From: Cyclina sinensis
Taxonomy: Eukaryota > Mollusca > Bivalvia > Venerida > Veneridae
Length of the DNA: 64,000 bases
NCBI GenBank assembly: GCA_012932295.1
Contig: JAAONU010000002.1
Location: forward strand, 16,529,388 to 16,593,387
Direction of reading: 5' to 3'
Position 1 is the first letter of the stretch, and every line of letters begins with the position of its first letter. Positions 34,530 through 48,300 of the stretch are shown piece by piece. Position numbers and translations under genes: made by a program. The notes under the pieces are model-generated. The model saw only the letters and a program-made list of their open reading frames with translations. It had not been told where the DNA came from and made no database searches.

Positions 34530-36799
34530 GCTACGTTCGAATGAACGTTATGCCCTGGGGGTGCGTTGACCTTTGACCCCGTGACCTCTAAGTTAGTCTG
34601 ACGGGTAGAAGCCATCAAGTTGCATGCACCTTTGAAGTTTCGAGGCTATAGGTGGAAGGATTTCGATGTTATGGTCAAGGTTAAAGTTTTGAGACAAAAA
34701 AACACACAGACAGACCAAAAACAATATGCCCTTCCTCCAGGGGCATAACAACAATATGCCTTCCCTCCGGGGGTTTGGATGGAAGCACATTCATATTCTG
34801 GCCAAGATTAATATTTTATTTTGGGTCATGGTGGCCTTGACCTTTGACCCTGTGACATCTAAGTGGGTCTGTTGGACAGAGCTTATCAAGGTGAATACAC
34901 CTGTGTTAGAAAGCTTTGTATGGAGGCACTTCCATTTTATGGCCAAGGTTAATATTTACTATATGGTTATCTTGACTTTTGACCTTGGGACCTCTAAGTG
35001 GATAGAGTGCATCGAGGTGCATACACACATTTTATAATGCTTTTGATTGAAGCACATTTATTTAATAGCCATAGTAAATATTTGCTATATGGTGTCACAG
35101 TGACCTTGCCCTTTGACCCCGTAACATCTTAGTAAGTTTTTCGAGTAGAACGTATGAAGATGCATAACTCTGTGGAGTTTGAAGGCTGTGGAATGAAGGA
35201 GTTCTGTTTCATAGCCAAAGTCAATATTTGATAATTGGAGGTCTGGCAGGTAGAGCACATCATAGTGACTATACATGTGAAGTTAAAAAGCTGTGGATGG
35301 ACGCACTTTTATGGCCAAGATTGATATTTGTTATATGGTGACCTTGACCTTTGACCCTGAGACGTGTAAGTGGGTCAGGTTGATAGAACTCATCAAGGTG
35401 AATTCACATGTGAGGTAAGAAAGCTTTGGAAGAAAGCACTTTCATTTTATCACCAAGGTAATATTTGCTATAAAGTGACCTTGGCCTTTGATCCCGTGAC
35501 CTAGAAGTGGGTCTGGGGGATAGAGCTTATCAAGTTCAATACACATGTGAAGTTATAATGCTTTTGATGAATGCATGTTAATTAAATGGCCAAAGTAAAT
35601 ATTTGCTAATTTGGGTCACGGTGACCTTGACTTCTTTTGACCACGTGACCACTAAATGGTATTTAAGGTAGAGCGCATCAAGGTGCATAAATCTGTGAAG
35701 TTTGAAGGCTGTGGAGTGAAGGTCCTTTGACCCCGTCTACTATAAGTGGGTCTGGATTATAGGTTGAACGAAGGTGCATAAACATGTGAAGTTATAATGC
35801 TTTGGATGGAAGCATGTTTAATTAATGGCCAAGTAAATATTTGTAATTTGGGGTCACGGTGACCTTGACTTTTGACCCCGTGACCACTAAATGGGTCTTG
35901 CTGGTAGAGCGCATCTAGATGCATAATTCTGTGAAGTTTGAAGGCTGTGGATGGAAGGACTTCTGTTTATGGCCACAGTTTATATTTGATACTTGGAGGT
36001 CATTTAACTTCGGACCTTGACCTCTGACCCTGTGACCTCTAAGTGGATCTTGGTGATAGAGCTCATTAAGAATTATGTTTGTTTTATGGTCAAAGCAAGT
36101 ATTTGCTATTTGTCATTACGGTGACCGTTGACTCCGTGACCTCTAAGTGGGTTTTGCGGGTAGAGTGTGTCAAGGTGCATACATTTGTGAAGATTGAAGG
36201 CTGTGAATGGAGAGACTTCTGTATTATAGCCATGGTTAATATTTAATATTTGGAGGTCATAGTGACCTTGACCTTTGACCCGGTGACCTCTAAGTGCTCT
36301 TCCAGTTGAATACACATGTGAAGTTTGAAAGCTTTTGATGGTAGCACTTCCATTTTATTGCCAAGGTTATTTTCTGCTATATGGTGACCTTGACCTTTGA
36401 CCTTGAGACCTCTAAATGTGTCTGGCGGATAGGTCGCATCAAGTGTATACACATGTGAATATGTAATGCTTTGGATGGAAGCATGTTAATTAGATGGCCA
36501 AAGTAAATATTTGTTATTTGGGTTCACGGTGACTTTGACTTTTGACCCGTGACCTTTAAGTCGGTTTTCTGGTAGAGCATATAAGATGCATAAATCTGTG
36601 AAATTTGAAGACTGTGAATGGAAGGACTTCTGTTTTAAGGCCAAAGTTAATATTTGATATTTGGAGATCACGATGACCTTGACCTTTGATCACGTGACCT
36701 CTAAGAGGGTTAGGCGGGTAGAGCTCATACTGGTACATATACCTGTGAAGTTTGGAGGCTGTAGGTGGAAGAACTTCCGGGTTCTGATCAAGGTTAAAG
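34530..36799. repeat. Degenerate ~140-bp-period tandem array
   Basis: About 15 units marked by ggtgaccttgacctttgacc, then cctctaagtgggtct, then tgtgaagtttgaaggctgtgg and atggccaaggttaatatttg. Spacing between markers is mostly 120-145 bp. Units are too diverged for recent amplification. Near the left end (34720-34775) are copies of a gcccttcctccagggg-type motif related in reverse complement to element heads at 48705 and 63556. Confidence 0.75.
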
Positions 36800-36870
36800 T
36801 TGTGGTAGTATGTACTCATCTATCACACATAAATCTGATTTATGTGATAGATGAGTACATACTACCACAA
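36800..36870. repeat. 71-bp near-perfect hairpin at the array's right edge
   Basis: The left arm (tgtggtagtatgtactcatc...) and the right arm (...gatgagtacatactaccaca) are complementary over about 34 bp, with one 2-base bulge and a minimal loop. It sits exactly where the degenerate array stops. Confidence 0.9.
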
Positions 36871-38219
36871 AGATCTACTCTAAAATAACACTACACAAAT
36901 CACTATTCGTAGTAAGTGCACTCCCCTTCCTGTGAAACAAGACAAATTTTAAACTATTATTATGTGTCTTACATTCCATCCTTAAGCATTATTCCAGACA
37001 GATTTGAGAGTTCCAAGCATTGCACCAACTTTACACACACAATACTGCACTCCTAGCAAATCTGTGTTGGTTCCTTCGACTAGTTTGTCTCTCGGCACCT
37101 TAATATCTTGCATGCAAAGTGAAAACAACACCTCAGTACTGTCAAGGATGAGACACAACTAAAATGTTGCTTTTCCAAAAGTGTTCAGATACTTAGTGCA
37201 TTCACCAAGAATTTAATTTATCTTAATGCATTTATTGTGGAGAAGTGTTCTATGGGTTAGAGCGCCAGACTTCCGATCAAGAGGTTACTGATTCGAATCC
37301 CATTAGGGGCCAGAGCCTTCAGTCACTTGCTACATTCCACACTTTCGGCGCGAGTTTTGGCTAGGAAGCAAAGGGATATATCTAAGTTGAAAGAACTTGT
37401 TTCCCAATCGAAGTAAAATGAATAAGTTTAAACAAAATTTGATGCATGTAGAATTTTATATCCATGTATTCTTCATCCAGTATAACAAAACGTCTGCCAA
37501 ACACTCGTACAGAATTGCACTGAAGAAAACATAAATACCCATGTCTGCTGATAACGCCAGTTCATATTTTAGCTCGTTCTAGATGTTTCTTCTGAAAATT
37601 TTGGCAGCTCATTTGAAATACAACAAATCAAATCAAAAGCGCTTAGATTATCAAATTCATGTTTTACATTTAAATGTTGATTGACGTCATCAGCAGGCAT
37701 GGGTATCCAACTATGGACATACGACAACACTTAAACCCATCCTATGTTTCAATTCATGTGAACATGAAAAATATTTGTTTTCTTTGGACTGTTACAAGTT
37801 CGACAGTTTTTTCCGTAGAGTTTGTACTTAAACCCTAATCATACACTCGAATTTCGCTAAATTCCGGCAAATGCTTGTTGGTGTGATATGAATATCTTTC
37901 ATTGACAGGGAAGTATCGTTGAATATGTGGAAAAAATAAAAGCAGACTTGTGGGATATTTTGTTGTCCGGAAATATACCAAAGTCAGGTTGAATACGTTA
38001 ACACTACTTTAGTTTTCGGCTTTGACTGGTCAACATTTGTAACAAAGTTACCACTGCAAGTACGCCAAGCTGCATGGGCATTTATGTTTTAAAATTCTCG
38101 GAAAGTTGTATTGTGGATAATGGTCTAAGTGTTATCTTAATTAAAATCCACAAAAGAAGAAACTGTTTACATCACGCTATCTGCCTTTTTTTTCATTTTT
38201 TGTAACCTCTTACTATTCT
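36871..38219. other. Intergenic sequence
   Basis: AT-rich, no gene-like frame. Contains one tRNA-like SINE head (37242-37315). Confidence 0.5.
37242..37315 (+). mobile_element. tRNA-derived SINE head (not a functional tRNA)
   Basis: A-box-like tgggttagagcgcc at 37252 and B-box gattcgaatcc at 37290 have the spacing of a pol III internal promoter. The acceptor stem does not pair, so this is a SINE or tRNA relic. Confidence 0.55.
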
Positions 38220-41200
38220 GCTTGAGTTTTTAAGTCAGATGTATGCTAGGGGACAACTGTAGCCGTAAGATTAACTTGAATGAAAGCCGTTTTAAAATAA
38301 GATGTTTGCACAGAGACAAATGCAAAAATAAATACTGCTCGTAAGTCTAGATTTAATTAAATTTGTATACTGTTTTCAAGTCAGATGTTTGCAAAGGGAC
38401 GAATGTAAAATATAATCATTCATTTAAGTGTAGTTTGAATGGAAGCCTTAAAGCGTTCTTAAGTCATCACGTGGAAAAATGTAAGTATAGACATTTTTCT
38501 TAAGTCAATGTTATGTGAAAGCTTGAGACTTTAAGTCAGATGTTTAAATGGGAAGAATGTATGTGTAAACATTTCTCTTAGTCTACTTTTAATGAAAGTT
38601 ATTTTCCGTTTTCAATAAAAATGTTAGCATATTAAATATTAATCGCAAGTCTAATTTAAATGAAGGTAATATACTGTTATAAGTCAGATGTCGTGGCGAG
38701 GACTAATGTAAATATAAACAATTCTGGTAAGTCACAGATGTTAGCACGAGGACAAATGTAATATATACAAATATCTCGTAAGTCTTGTTTTTAATGAAAG
38801 CTTTTGACTGTTTTTAAGTCAGATGTTAGCACGGGGACGAATGTAATATATACACCTATCTCGCAGGTCTTGTTGCAATGAAAAGTTTCGACTGTTTTTA
38901 AGTCAGATGTTAGCACGGGGACGAATGTAATATATACAAATATCTCGCAGGTCTTGTTTTTAATGAAAGCTTTTGACTGTTTTTAAGTCAGATGTTAGCA
39001 CGGGGACGAATGTAATATATACACCTATCTCGCAGGTCTTGTTGCAATGAAAAGTTTCGACTGTTTTTAAGTCAGATGTTAGCACGGGGACGAATGTAAT
39101 ATATACACACTTTTCAAAAGTCTTGTTGCAATGAAAAGTTTCGACTGTTTTTAAGTCAGATGTTAGCACGGGGACGAAAGTAATATATACACACTTCTCG
39201 AAAGTCTTGTTTCAATGAAAAGTTTCGACTGCTTTTAAGTTAGATGTTAGCACGGGAACGAATGAAATATATACACACTTCTCGAAAGTCTTGTTTCAAT
39301 GAAAAGTTTCGACTGCTTTTAAGTTAGATGTTAGCACGGGAACGAATGCAATATATACACACTTTTCAAAAGTCTTGTTTCAATGAAAAGTTTCGACTGC
39401 TTTTAAGTTAGATGTTAGCACGGGAACGAATGAAATATATACACACTTCTCGAAAGTCTTGTTTCAATGAAAAGTTTCGACTGTTTTTAAGTTAGATGTT
39501 AGCACGGGAACGAAAGTGATATTAACACACTTCTCAAAAGTCTTGTTTCAATGAAAAGTTTCGACTGTTTTTAAGTCAGATGTTAGCACGGGAACGAAAG
39601 TGATATTAACACACTTCTCAAAAGTCTTGTTTCAATGAAAAGTTTCGACTGTTTTTAAGTTAGATGTTAGCACGGGAAGGAAAGTGATATTAACACACTT
39701 CTCAAAAGTCTTGTTTCAATGAAAAGTTTCGACTGTTTTTAAGTTAGATGTTAGCACGGGGACGAAAGTGATATTAACACACTTCTCAAAAGTCTTGTTT
39801 CAATGAAAAGTTTCGACTGTTTTTAAGTTAGATGTTAGCACGGGGACGAAAGTAATATTAACACACTTCTCGAAAGTCTTGTTTCAATGAAAAGTTTCGA
39901 CTGTTTTTAAGTTAGATGTTAGCACGGGAACGAATGCAATATATACACACTTCTCGAAAGTCTTGTTTCAATGAAAAGTTTAGACTGTTTTTAAGTTAGA
40001 TGTTAGCACGGGAACGAAAGTGATATTAACACACTTCTCGAAAGTCTTGTTTCAATGAAAAGTTTCGACTGTTTTTAAGTTAGATGTTAGCACGGGGACG
40101 AAAGTGATATTAACACACTTCTCAAAAGTCTTGTTTCAATGAAAAGTTTAGACTGTTTTTAAGTTAGATGTTAGCACGGGGACGAAAGTAATATTAACAC
40201 ACTTCTCAAAAGTCTTGTTTCAATGAAAAGTTTAGACTGTTTTAAAGTTAGATGTTAGCACGGGAACGAATGAAATATATACACACTTCTCAAAAGTCTT
40301 GTTTCAATGAAAAGTTTCGACTGTTTTTAAGTTAGATGTTAGCACGGGAACGAAAGTGATATTAACACACTTCTCAAAAGTCTTGTTTCAATGAAAAGTT
40401 TCGACTGTTTTTAAGTTAGATGTTAGCACGGGGACGAAAGTGATATTAACACACTTCTCAAAAGTCTTGTTTCAATGAAAAGTTTCGACTGTTTTTAAGT
40501 TAGATGTTAGCACGGGGACGAAAGTGATATTAACACACTTCTCAAAAGTCTTGTTTCAATGAAAAGTTTTGACTATTTTTAAGTTAGATGTTAGCACGGG
40601 GACGAAAGTGATATTAACACACTTCTCAAAAGTCTTGTTTCAATGAAAAGTTTCGACTATTTTTAAGTTAGATGTTAGCACGGGGACGAAAGTGATATTA
40701 GCACACTTCTCGAAAGTCTTGTTTCAATGAAAAGTTTCGACTGTTTTTAAGTTAGATGTTAGCACGGGAACGAAAGTGATATTAACACACTTCTCAAAAG
40801 TCTTGTTTCAATGAAAAGTTTCGACTGTTTTTAAGTTAGATGTTAGCACGGGAACGAAAGTGATATTAACACACTTCTCAAAAGTCTTGTTTCAATGAAA
40901 AGTTTCGACTGTTTTTAAGGTAGATGTTAGCACGGGAACGAAAGTGATATTAACACACTTCTCAAAAGTCTTGTTTCAATGAAAAGTTTCGACTGTTTTT
41001 AAGTTAGATGTTAGCACGGGGACGAAAGTGATATTAACACACTTCTCAAAAGTCTTGTTTCAATGAAAAGTTTCGACTGTTTTTAAGTTAGATGTTAGCA
41101 CGGGAACGAAAGTGATATTAACACACTTCTCAAAAGTCTTGTTTCAATGAAAAGTTTCGACTGTTTTTAAGTTAGATGTTAGCACGGGAACGAATGAAAT

Positions 41201-42960
41201 ATATACACACTTCTCAAAAGTCTTGTTTCAATGAAAAGTTTCAACTGTTTTTAAGTCAGATGTTAGCACGGGAACGAAAGTGATATTAACACACTTCTCA
41301 AAAGTCTTGTTTCAATGAAAAGTTTCGACTGTTTTTAAGTTAGATGTTAGCACGGGGACGATAGTGATATTAACACACTTCTCAAAAGTCTTGTTTCAAT
41401 GAAAAGTTTCGACTGTTTTTAAGTTAGATGTTAGCACGGGAACGAAAGTGATATTAACACACTTCTCAAAAGTCTTGTTTCAATGAAAAGTTTCGACTGT
41501 TTTTAAGTTAGATGTTAGCACGGGGACGAAAGTAATATTAACACACTTCTCAAAAGTCTTGTTTCAATGAAAAGTTTCGACTGTTTTTAAGTTAGATGTT
41601 AGCACGGGAACGAAAGTGATATTAACACACTTCTCAAAAGTCTTGTTTCAATGAAAAGTTTCGACTGTTTTTAAGTTAGATGTTAGCACGGGAACGAAAG
41701 TGATATTAACACACTTCTCAAAAGTCTTGTTTCAATGAAAAGTTTCGACTGTTTTTAAGTTAGATGTTAGCACGGGAACGAATGAAATATATACACACTT
41801 CTCAAAAGTCTTGTTTAAATGAAAAGTTTCGACTGTTTTTAAGTTAGATGTTAGCACGGGAACGAAAGTGATATTAACACACTTCTCAAAAGTCTTGTTT
41901 CAATGAAAAGTTTCGACTGTTTTTAAGTTAGATGTTAGCACGGGAACGAATGAAATATATACACACTTCTCAAAAGTCTTGTTTCAATGAAAAGTTTCGA
42001 CTGTTTTTAAGTCAGATGTTAGCACGGGAACGAAAGTGATATTAACACACTTCTCAAAAGTCTTGTTTCAATGAAAAGTTTCGACTGTTTTTAAGTTAGA
42101 TGTTAGCACGGGAACGAAAGTGATATTAACACACTTCTCAAAAGTCTTGTTTCAATGAAAAGTTTCGACTGTTTTTAAGTTAGATGTTAGCACGGGAACG
42201 AAAGTGATATTAACACACTTCTCAAAAGTCTTGTTTCAATGAAAAGTTTCGACTGTTTTTAAGTTAGATGTTAGCACGGGAACGAATGAAATATATACAC
42301 ACTTCTCGAAAGTCTTGTTTCAATGAAAAGTTTCGACTGTTTTTAAGTTAGATGTTAGCACGGGAACGAATTAAATATATACACACTTTTCAAAAGTCTT
42401 GTTTCAATGAAAAGTTTCGACTGTTTTTAAGTTAGATGTTAGCACGGGAACGAATGAAATATATACACACTTCTCGAAAGTCTTGTTTCAATGAAAAGTT
42501 TCGACTGTTTTTAAGTTAGATGTTAGCACGGGAACGAATGAAATATATACACACTTCTCAAAAGTCTTGTTTCAATGAAAAGTTTCGACTGTTTTTAAGT
42601 TAGATGTTAGCACGGGAACGAATGAAATATATACACACTTCTCGAAAGTCTTGTTTCAATGAAAAGTTTCGACTGTTTTTAAGTTAGATGTTAGCACGGG
42701 AACGAAAGTGATATATACACACTTCTCAAAAGTCTTGTTTCAATGAAAAGTTTCGACTGTTTTTAAGTTAGATGTTAGCACGGGGACGAAAGTAATATTA
42801 ACACACTTCTCGAAAGTCTTGTTTCAATGAAATGTTTCGACTATTTTAAATCATATGTTACCACGGGGACGAATTTAATTATATACACATTTCTTGTATG
42901 TCTAAATTTGATGAAAACTGTTGACCGTTATAATTTGTCAGATGTATTATTTTTAGTCTG
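38220..42960. repeat. 84-bp satellite array, about 56 units
   Basis: Exact period 84 (five units per 420 bp). Unit landmarks: cttgtttcaatgaaaag, tttcgactgtttttaagt, agatgttagcacggg and acacacttctcaaaagt. Edges (38220-38720 and after 42840) are diverged; the core is highly homogenised. Variant classes alternate: gaatgaaatatatacacac versus gaaagtgatattaacacac, and cgggaacg versus cggggacg. At 38740-39070 two unit types form a 168-bp dimer repeated twice. Because 84 is divisible by 3, short open frames span the array on the minus strand, but most units carry a TGA in that frame, so it is non-coding. Confidence 0.97.
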
Positions 42961-45280
42961 TGTTATTAAATTGTATTCGAAAGTAGTCGAACTACTGACT
43001 AAATTATTTTTAGTTTCATACACATAACTTCATTTTTATGGCTTTTAATCTGTTAATGTTTATTATTTCTGTATTTGTTATTTTTATTTAGAAATGGTAT
43101 TCTTGGATGAAATTTAAACGGCAGCCTAAGCAAGTTCAGTTTACTATAAAATTTTGCAGATTGAGGCTATTTTGAACGGCTGGAATTCCCTGTACTTAAG
43201 TCACATGTACTTCAATAGAAATTATACAATTTATCGTATAACGATGTTTATGAAATATTGTTTGTCTCGCTGGATTAATTTCTTTTTTCATTACCTTTTT
43301 TTCGGTAACGAATTGACACTCGAAATATGAGTAAAATTATTCATACAAAAAATAAGGCATTTGATGTAGGCGGAAAGAAAAACGCTTAAATGAATGACAA
43401 CAAGTATTTGCACATCAATATCATCCAATTGTTGACACACATACACACCTGAGGTCCGCTAAACCAGTATGAGGCAGATTTTTTATTAACCCTGTGACTA
43501 TATCAACTAGTTTTAACCAGTTGTACATATGTTAAGCAAGTACTGTTGTGCATAAATTAAATACATATTATGAATTAAGAATAGGATTTGAATGGCATTA
43601 GTTTTTCGATAATAAAATTATTTAATATACACGAAAATAAGTGATAAACATTCTGTTTACTTTATTGCAATGCACAATTTAACACTTAAATGCTAAATAA
43701 CCTTGCCTCACTATTTTTCACACAACTTGACACATTTGAACCAGTCGCTTATGCATGTTAGGTATATCTTTATCACATTTTCTAGATTAAACAGCTTGTA
43801 AAATGAGTATCCCGTCTGTTGCTGAACAAAGCTAAGGTTTTGCGCAGACTGATATATTACAAACTTGCACAGATGTCAAAAAATCAACAGCAATCCACTA
43901 TAAAGCATCCTTTTAATAAAATAAGACAAGTTAATATGAACTAAAAACAGTTAAAGTTAAAATATGTTGGATCTCAGTCGAGTCACCTTCAAAATCTTGG
44001 CCTAGATTTTACCCTTAGTTTCCGCCTTGTACTTTTGCTTATTTTATTTTAAAATTCATTTATATTTACTTTGTGTTTATTTATATTTACAACGACCAGG
44101 AGGACCATAAATTCAGACCATATCAGTAGAGTGGTCCACTTCAAGTGTTGAGTACTTCCATGTGTCATTTTTCATGTCACATGGTTTATAACCAGCGTCG
44201 AATTTATGAAAATATTATTAAGCAAAGAATATAAATTACATATTAAATGATATTTTTAGTAAAATTGCAAATTGCAGTAATTAAATATGAAAGTAGAATT
44301 CATCACTATTCTCTCCTAATGCGCACAATCAAACCTGTGCTTAAGAAGACCTTAGAATGGATGAAGGCCATCTGTCAATAAAAGCCAGGATAGATAGATA
44401 GATATAAAACAGACAGTATTTAGAATCGTATAAATACAAACATCTGGTTTACTTATTTTCCCTCATGTTTCAAAATTGTAGAATTAAACCTTTTAAAACA
44501 AATAATCTGTTTAATTTTCTGACTGACTCGTAAATTTACACATTTATGTGTGAGTTATGTATTCTCATTAATTACGGACAATTTCATATGATATCCTTGG
44601 CAATTTTACTTTTAACGCTGAAGCCTTTTATTGCATCGTACTTTAATCGTATTTCAACTGCCGTCTCCGGCTTCTAAATTCAACTTGGGAAATTCTAACT
44701 ACCTGAACTTAAAATATAACTACATTCAAAGAGCAATGTGCTCAAAGTATATGTACTATATAATCTACTGTCATGTATAATTTACTTTACATGCCATGGT
44801 AACGAAATTCAGGTTTATGACAAACTATCTTAATTTCCATGACAAAAATGTCAGTAACTTAGTATCATAGTGTAGTATCACAAAATCAGCACTATTTACA
44901 AAATCTTTGTTTTAGATTGAGAGATTATTTTGAGAGGAAGTGATCTTTTTGCATTTTGTTGTAACGGAAATAAAAGTTGAACGGCCTGTTATGCAATTTC
45001 GCAATCTCATCAACTTACGTGTTAGTTACCGAAGTTGTTGCACAATGTGCAAGCATTTAGGTGTTTGATTTACATATTGAATAAGTAAATCGGCTTATCC
45101 CGAAGGGTTATGACAAATCGACCTGAAGAATGTGCACGAATGTCACGTGTTAATTGTTTATTGATCATTGACTGCTGTAAAAGGTTGGTTGAATTATGAC
45201 CATATCGTCTCAAGTGGATATAAATCCGTATAGATCGACAGGGAGAGAAAAGTGAAGCAAGTTTACATGGCGCTTCTAGA
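42961..45280. other. Intergenic sequence upstream of contactin
   Basis: AT-rich with no supportable exon. The contactin promoter probably lies toward the right end but shows no clear motif. A short (GATA)n run is near 44390. Confidence 0.5.
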
Positions 45281-45341
45281 ATGTGGATGTTACATGTTTT
45301 CTTCATTTGGATATTTATTTCTGTTGATGTGCAGGCACAGT
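45281..45341 (+). CDS. Cont: Contactin exon 1: signal peptide
   Basis: Encodes [20 protein letters not shown], a textbook signal sequence with cleavage expected after VQA. Ends in phase 1 at cagt|gtaata, a weak donor, which gives ...VQAQ-S-CPVTW with exon 2. The ATG has A at -3. An earlier out-of-frame ATG at 45267 opens another hydrophobic frame that does not join the lectin domain. Confidence 0.7.
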
Positions 45342-48300
45342 GTAATAAATCATTTAATTTATTCATTAATATTTCTTTTGTGCTAATGTTAAGGAACTTA
45401 ATCAGTTTCCGTTCATTAATTTTGATCACAAGGTAGATGTTGTCTTTTCTTTTTTGCCTACAAGAGACAGTTTCAAATGTTCAGACTTTAAATTTCCTCT
45501 GCCAATTAAAATGAAAAGAAAAAAAAGACTTTTTTTCTTCATTTTAGTCGTGTTACGTTAATAAAAATATGAATGATGTTTTTTGATGATTAAGTGTGGA
45601 ATTACCAACGAATTAAAATGCTGTGCGTAATCCTTATTTTAAGCATGCCCAGTGACCTGGCAATCGTTTCAACAGACGTGCTATTTGTTTTATATGTCGG
45701 AACCACGTGACTATATTGGAGCCGTGAAACATTGTCATGTAAGTGACTTGAATTTAAAAATACTAATTCTTAAGCTTTAGGCATATTCAGGCTTTCAGTA
45801 CTCTCAAACTACAGGGAAGAATACAGGATTCCCTGTTGAATTTTTCTTGAACTTTTGAAAAACTGTTTAATTCGTGTATACCAACATGACGCTAGTAAAA
45901 CTATTCGCCCTGATAAGAAGAAGGGGAATAAAGTTTCTTTTGGCAGATAATTTCAGTTCATTTTTGGTTTTGCAAGCTGGTTTCTGTTTTGTATTAAGCT
46001 AGAATCACACTGCACCGCATTGGTTTGCGGATAAGTTCCGGATAGCATCTCATTTGAAAGTCTTCCGGTGTATCCTTTCAGAAATCGGGGGTATTCGGGG
46101 GCAAGGGTGGAAAGTTTTGAACATGCTTACAATTTTGCCCGTAAAGAATCCATAATTAATCTTTAACACTTTCTGGAAAGATTGCAATAGATTTTAAGAG
46201 ATCGTACAAGTCTGGAAGACAATCACTGTGGTAAAACAAAAAGCGCTATTACAGTTTTATTCCGGTTCTGATAAAGGCTTATTTAGGTTCTGTTACTATT
46301 GCATTAGAGATTTTTTACGACAAAAAAATCATATGTGACCTCGCGCAGCCACTATAAATAGACGGTTTATTTTTATTTCAGACTTATGGCGCCGCAGTCG
46401 TTTCTGTCAACAGCGAGGCTGAACATAACTTCATCGTCCAACAACTCAGAAATTATAATGCTGCCGGGTAAGACCATATTTTTATTGTATTCTTTCTTGG
46501 CATTTTTGTTGGGTTTTTTTATATCTGTTTCACCATTAAAACGACCTAGCATATTTAAGATTTAGAAACAAGCCAGTGTTTTAGAAATGATAAAACAACA
46601 AACGGTTTTTTTCGTGTTAAATATCGTATTTCCTAAAATCTAGGACAGCCAAGATTAAACACAGTTCTTATAATTGCCTAGAAGCCTATAAACCGATTAT
46701 TAACAACTGTGTATCACACACTTAAAGATGCACACCTACTATGTACAGTATGAAATAAACTAAGGATGCCGTAATTAAAAAAAAAAGCTGAAAGTAGTTG
46801 CTCATAAAAAGTCTGACAAGTTCGAATCACGTCATGTCTTGTTAAGCAACCATGGTTTCTTCCTGTTGTTAAAAAGGCATTATAATCAATTTTTCCTGAC
46901 CAGTGTAGAATGCGGTAAACACCATATTAATATTTTTTCACCAGTTAATAAATTTGAGTTTCTCCCCTTTCTTTTCAAGTAATGAACGATTTGGGAGAAA
47001 ATACATATGCATGAAAATATTGTTTTTACAGTTGAAATTTATCATGCATCACCTTTATACTGACACCAGTTTTCAGTTTAACTTATTTCATGTATAATTT
47101 GTTTGTGTTCCGTAACAAACAATTTTGTAAGCGTATCTTAAGAGAATACAGTCAAAACAGACTGGTACATACAGCAGAATATAAGAAAATTAATGAATTC
47201 AGTCTTCGTATAACACCTTAAGACAAATTACAACACAAGAATAGTAACAACTACTGTATTATATTTTATTGTTTAATACATACTTTATAATTTCTGTTTC
47301 ATATAATAACATAGGCTAAAAAACGAACAAGTGCGTCTTAAATGTTTTCTGTTACTACAAATTAACATACATAATTCGTACCGCGTGTGTGATACTCAAG
47401 CAGCAACACAACAAATATTAAAATGCATTTTTAATTTTCAACCTTTTTTTTCTATGCTCGTCAATACGTATTTATGACGTCAATCGGTTGGTCTAATTGC
47501 ACTTTCAACATGAAAAGCGCATGTTGTGACACAAACATTTTACAGTGACAATTAAACAACAAATTCAATAAACATGTTGCATGTCGTGTGTCAGCAGGTT
47601 GAAACCAAATTACAGCCGCACTGACGAACGTTAGCGTGACATTGAACTGTTAAAGGTGAAGGTCATTAGAGGCATACATGATATACAGACCAATAAAAGA
47701 GAGCAAGAGCAAATTACCATGTATAGGATCATAGATAAATTTGTCAACCGCGACAATTTTATATTCAGCCTACTTTTGAATACTACAGGCTCAGTGGTTA
47801 AAATCATACTTAGTCTTAATAGTCAGTGGTGTATGCTGATTAATCCATATAAACTGTCAACAAGTTTAAGAAATACAAAATCTCTTCAGAAAAACCATGT
47901 ACCATTTACCACGCACCAAGATAGTCATATAAAAACGTGGACTTTGTATCAATGTAGGTTTTGTTAATAAAATTAAATTGGTTAAGCACTGTGCGTACTA
48001 ATGTAAACACTAAATGGCTTAGTGATGTAAATTATATGTTTTCTACTGACTACTATTGGTTGGTGAACTGTGTCAGCTTGAACAAGAAAATACTGCAATG
48101 TGATTGGACGAAATATAATAATAACCACTATTTTTTGTATAAGCTCGATTACAATGTCTTTATCGGATATGCTAATTATAACTTTAAATTATGTGTTGAT
48201 AAAATCATTTGTCCTGATATGTAGACAAAGAATTGCATAAATGTATATTTCACAATTCATACACCTTTAACAATGCACTAATCACGTGTTGGTCAAATGT

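Noticed and set aside
37242..37315. Functional tRNA gene
   Set aside because: A and B boxes are present but the acceptor stem does not pair; called a SINE head instead.
38960..39169. Minus-strand open frame made of 28-residue repeats
   Set aside because: By-product of the 84-bp satellite period; most other units have a stop in that frame.
38220..42960. CRISPR-like array
   Set aside because: Whole 84-bp units are repeated with no unique spacers, in an intron-rich eukaryotic setting.
45070..45429. 119-codon minus-strand open frame
   Set aside because: Antisense to the contactin signal-peptide exon; no domain.
47656..48224. Two adjacent plus-strand open frames (103 and 87 codons) in the contactin intron
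   Set aside because: No recognisable domain, no splice or promoter context, composition like surrounding AT-rich DNA. Judged chance, though a decayed element is possible.
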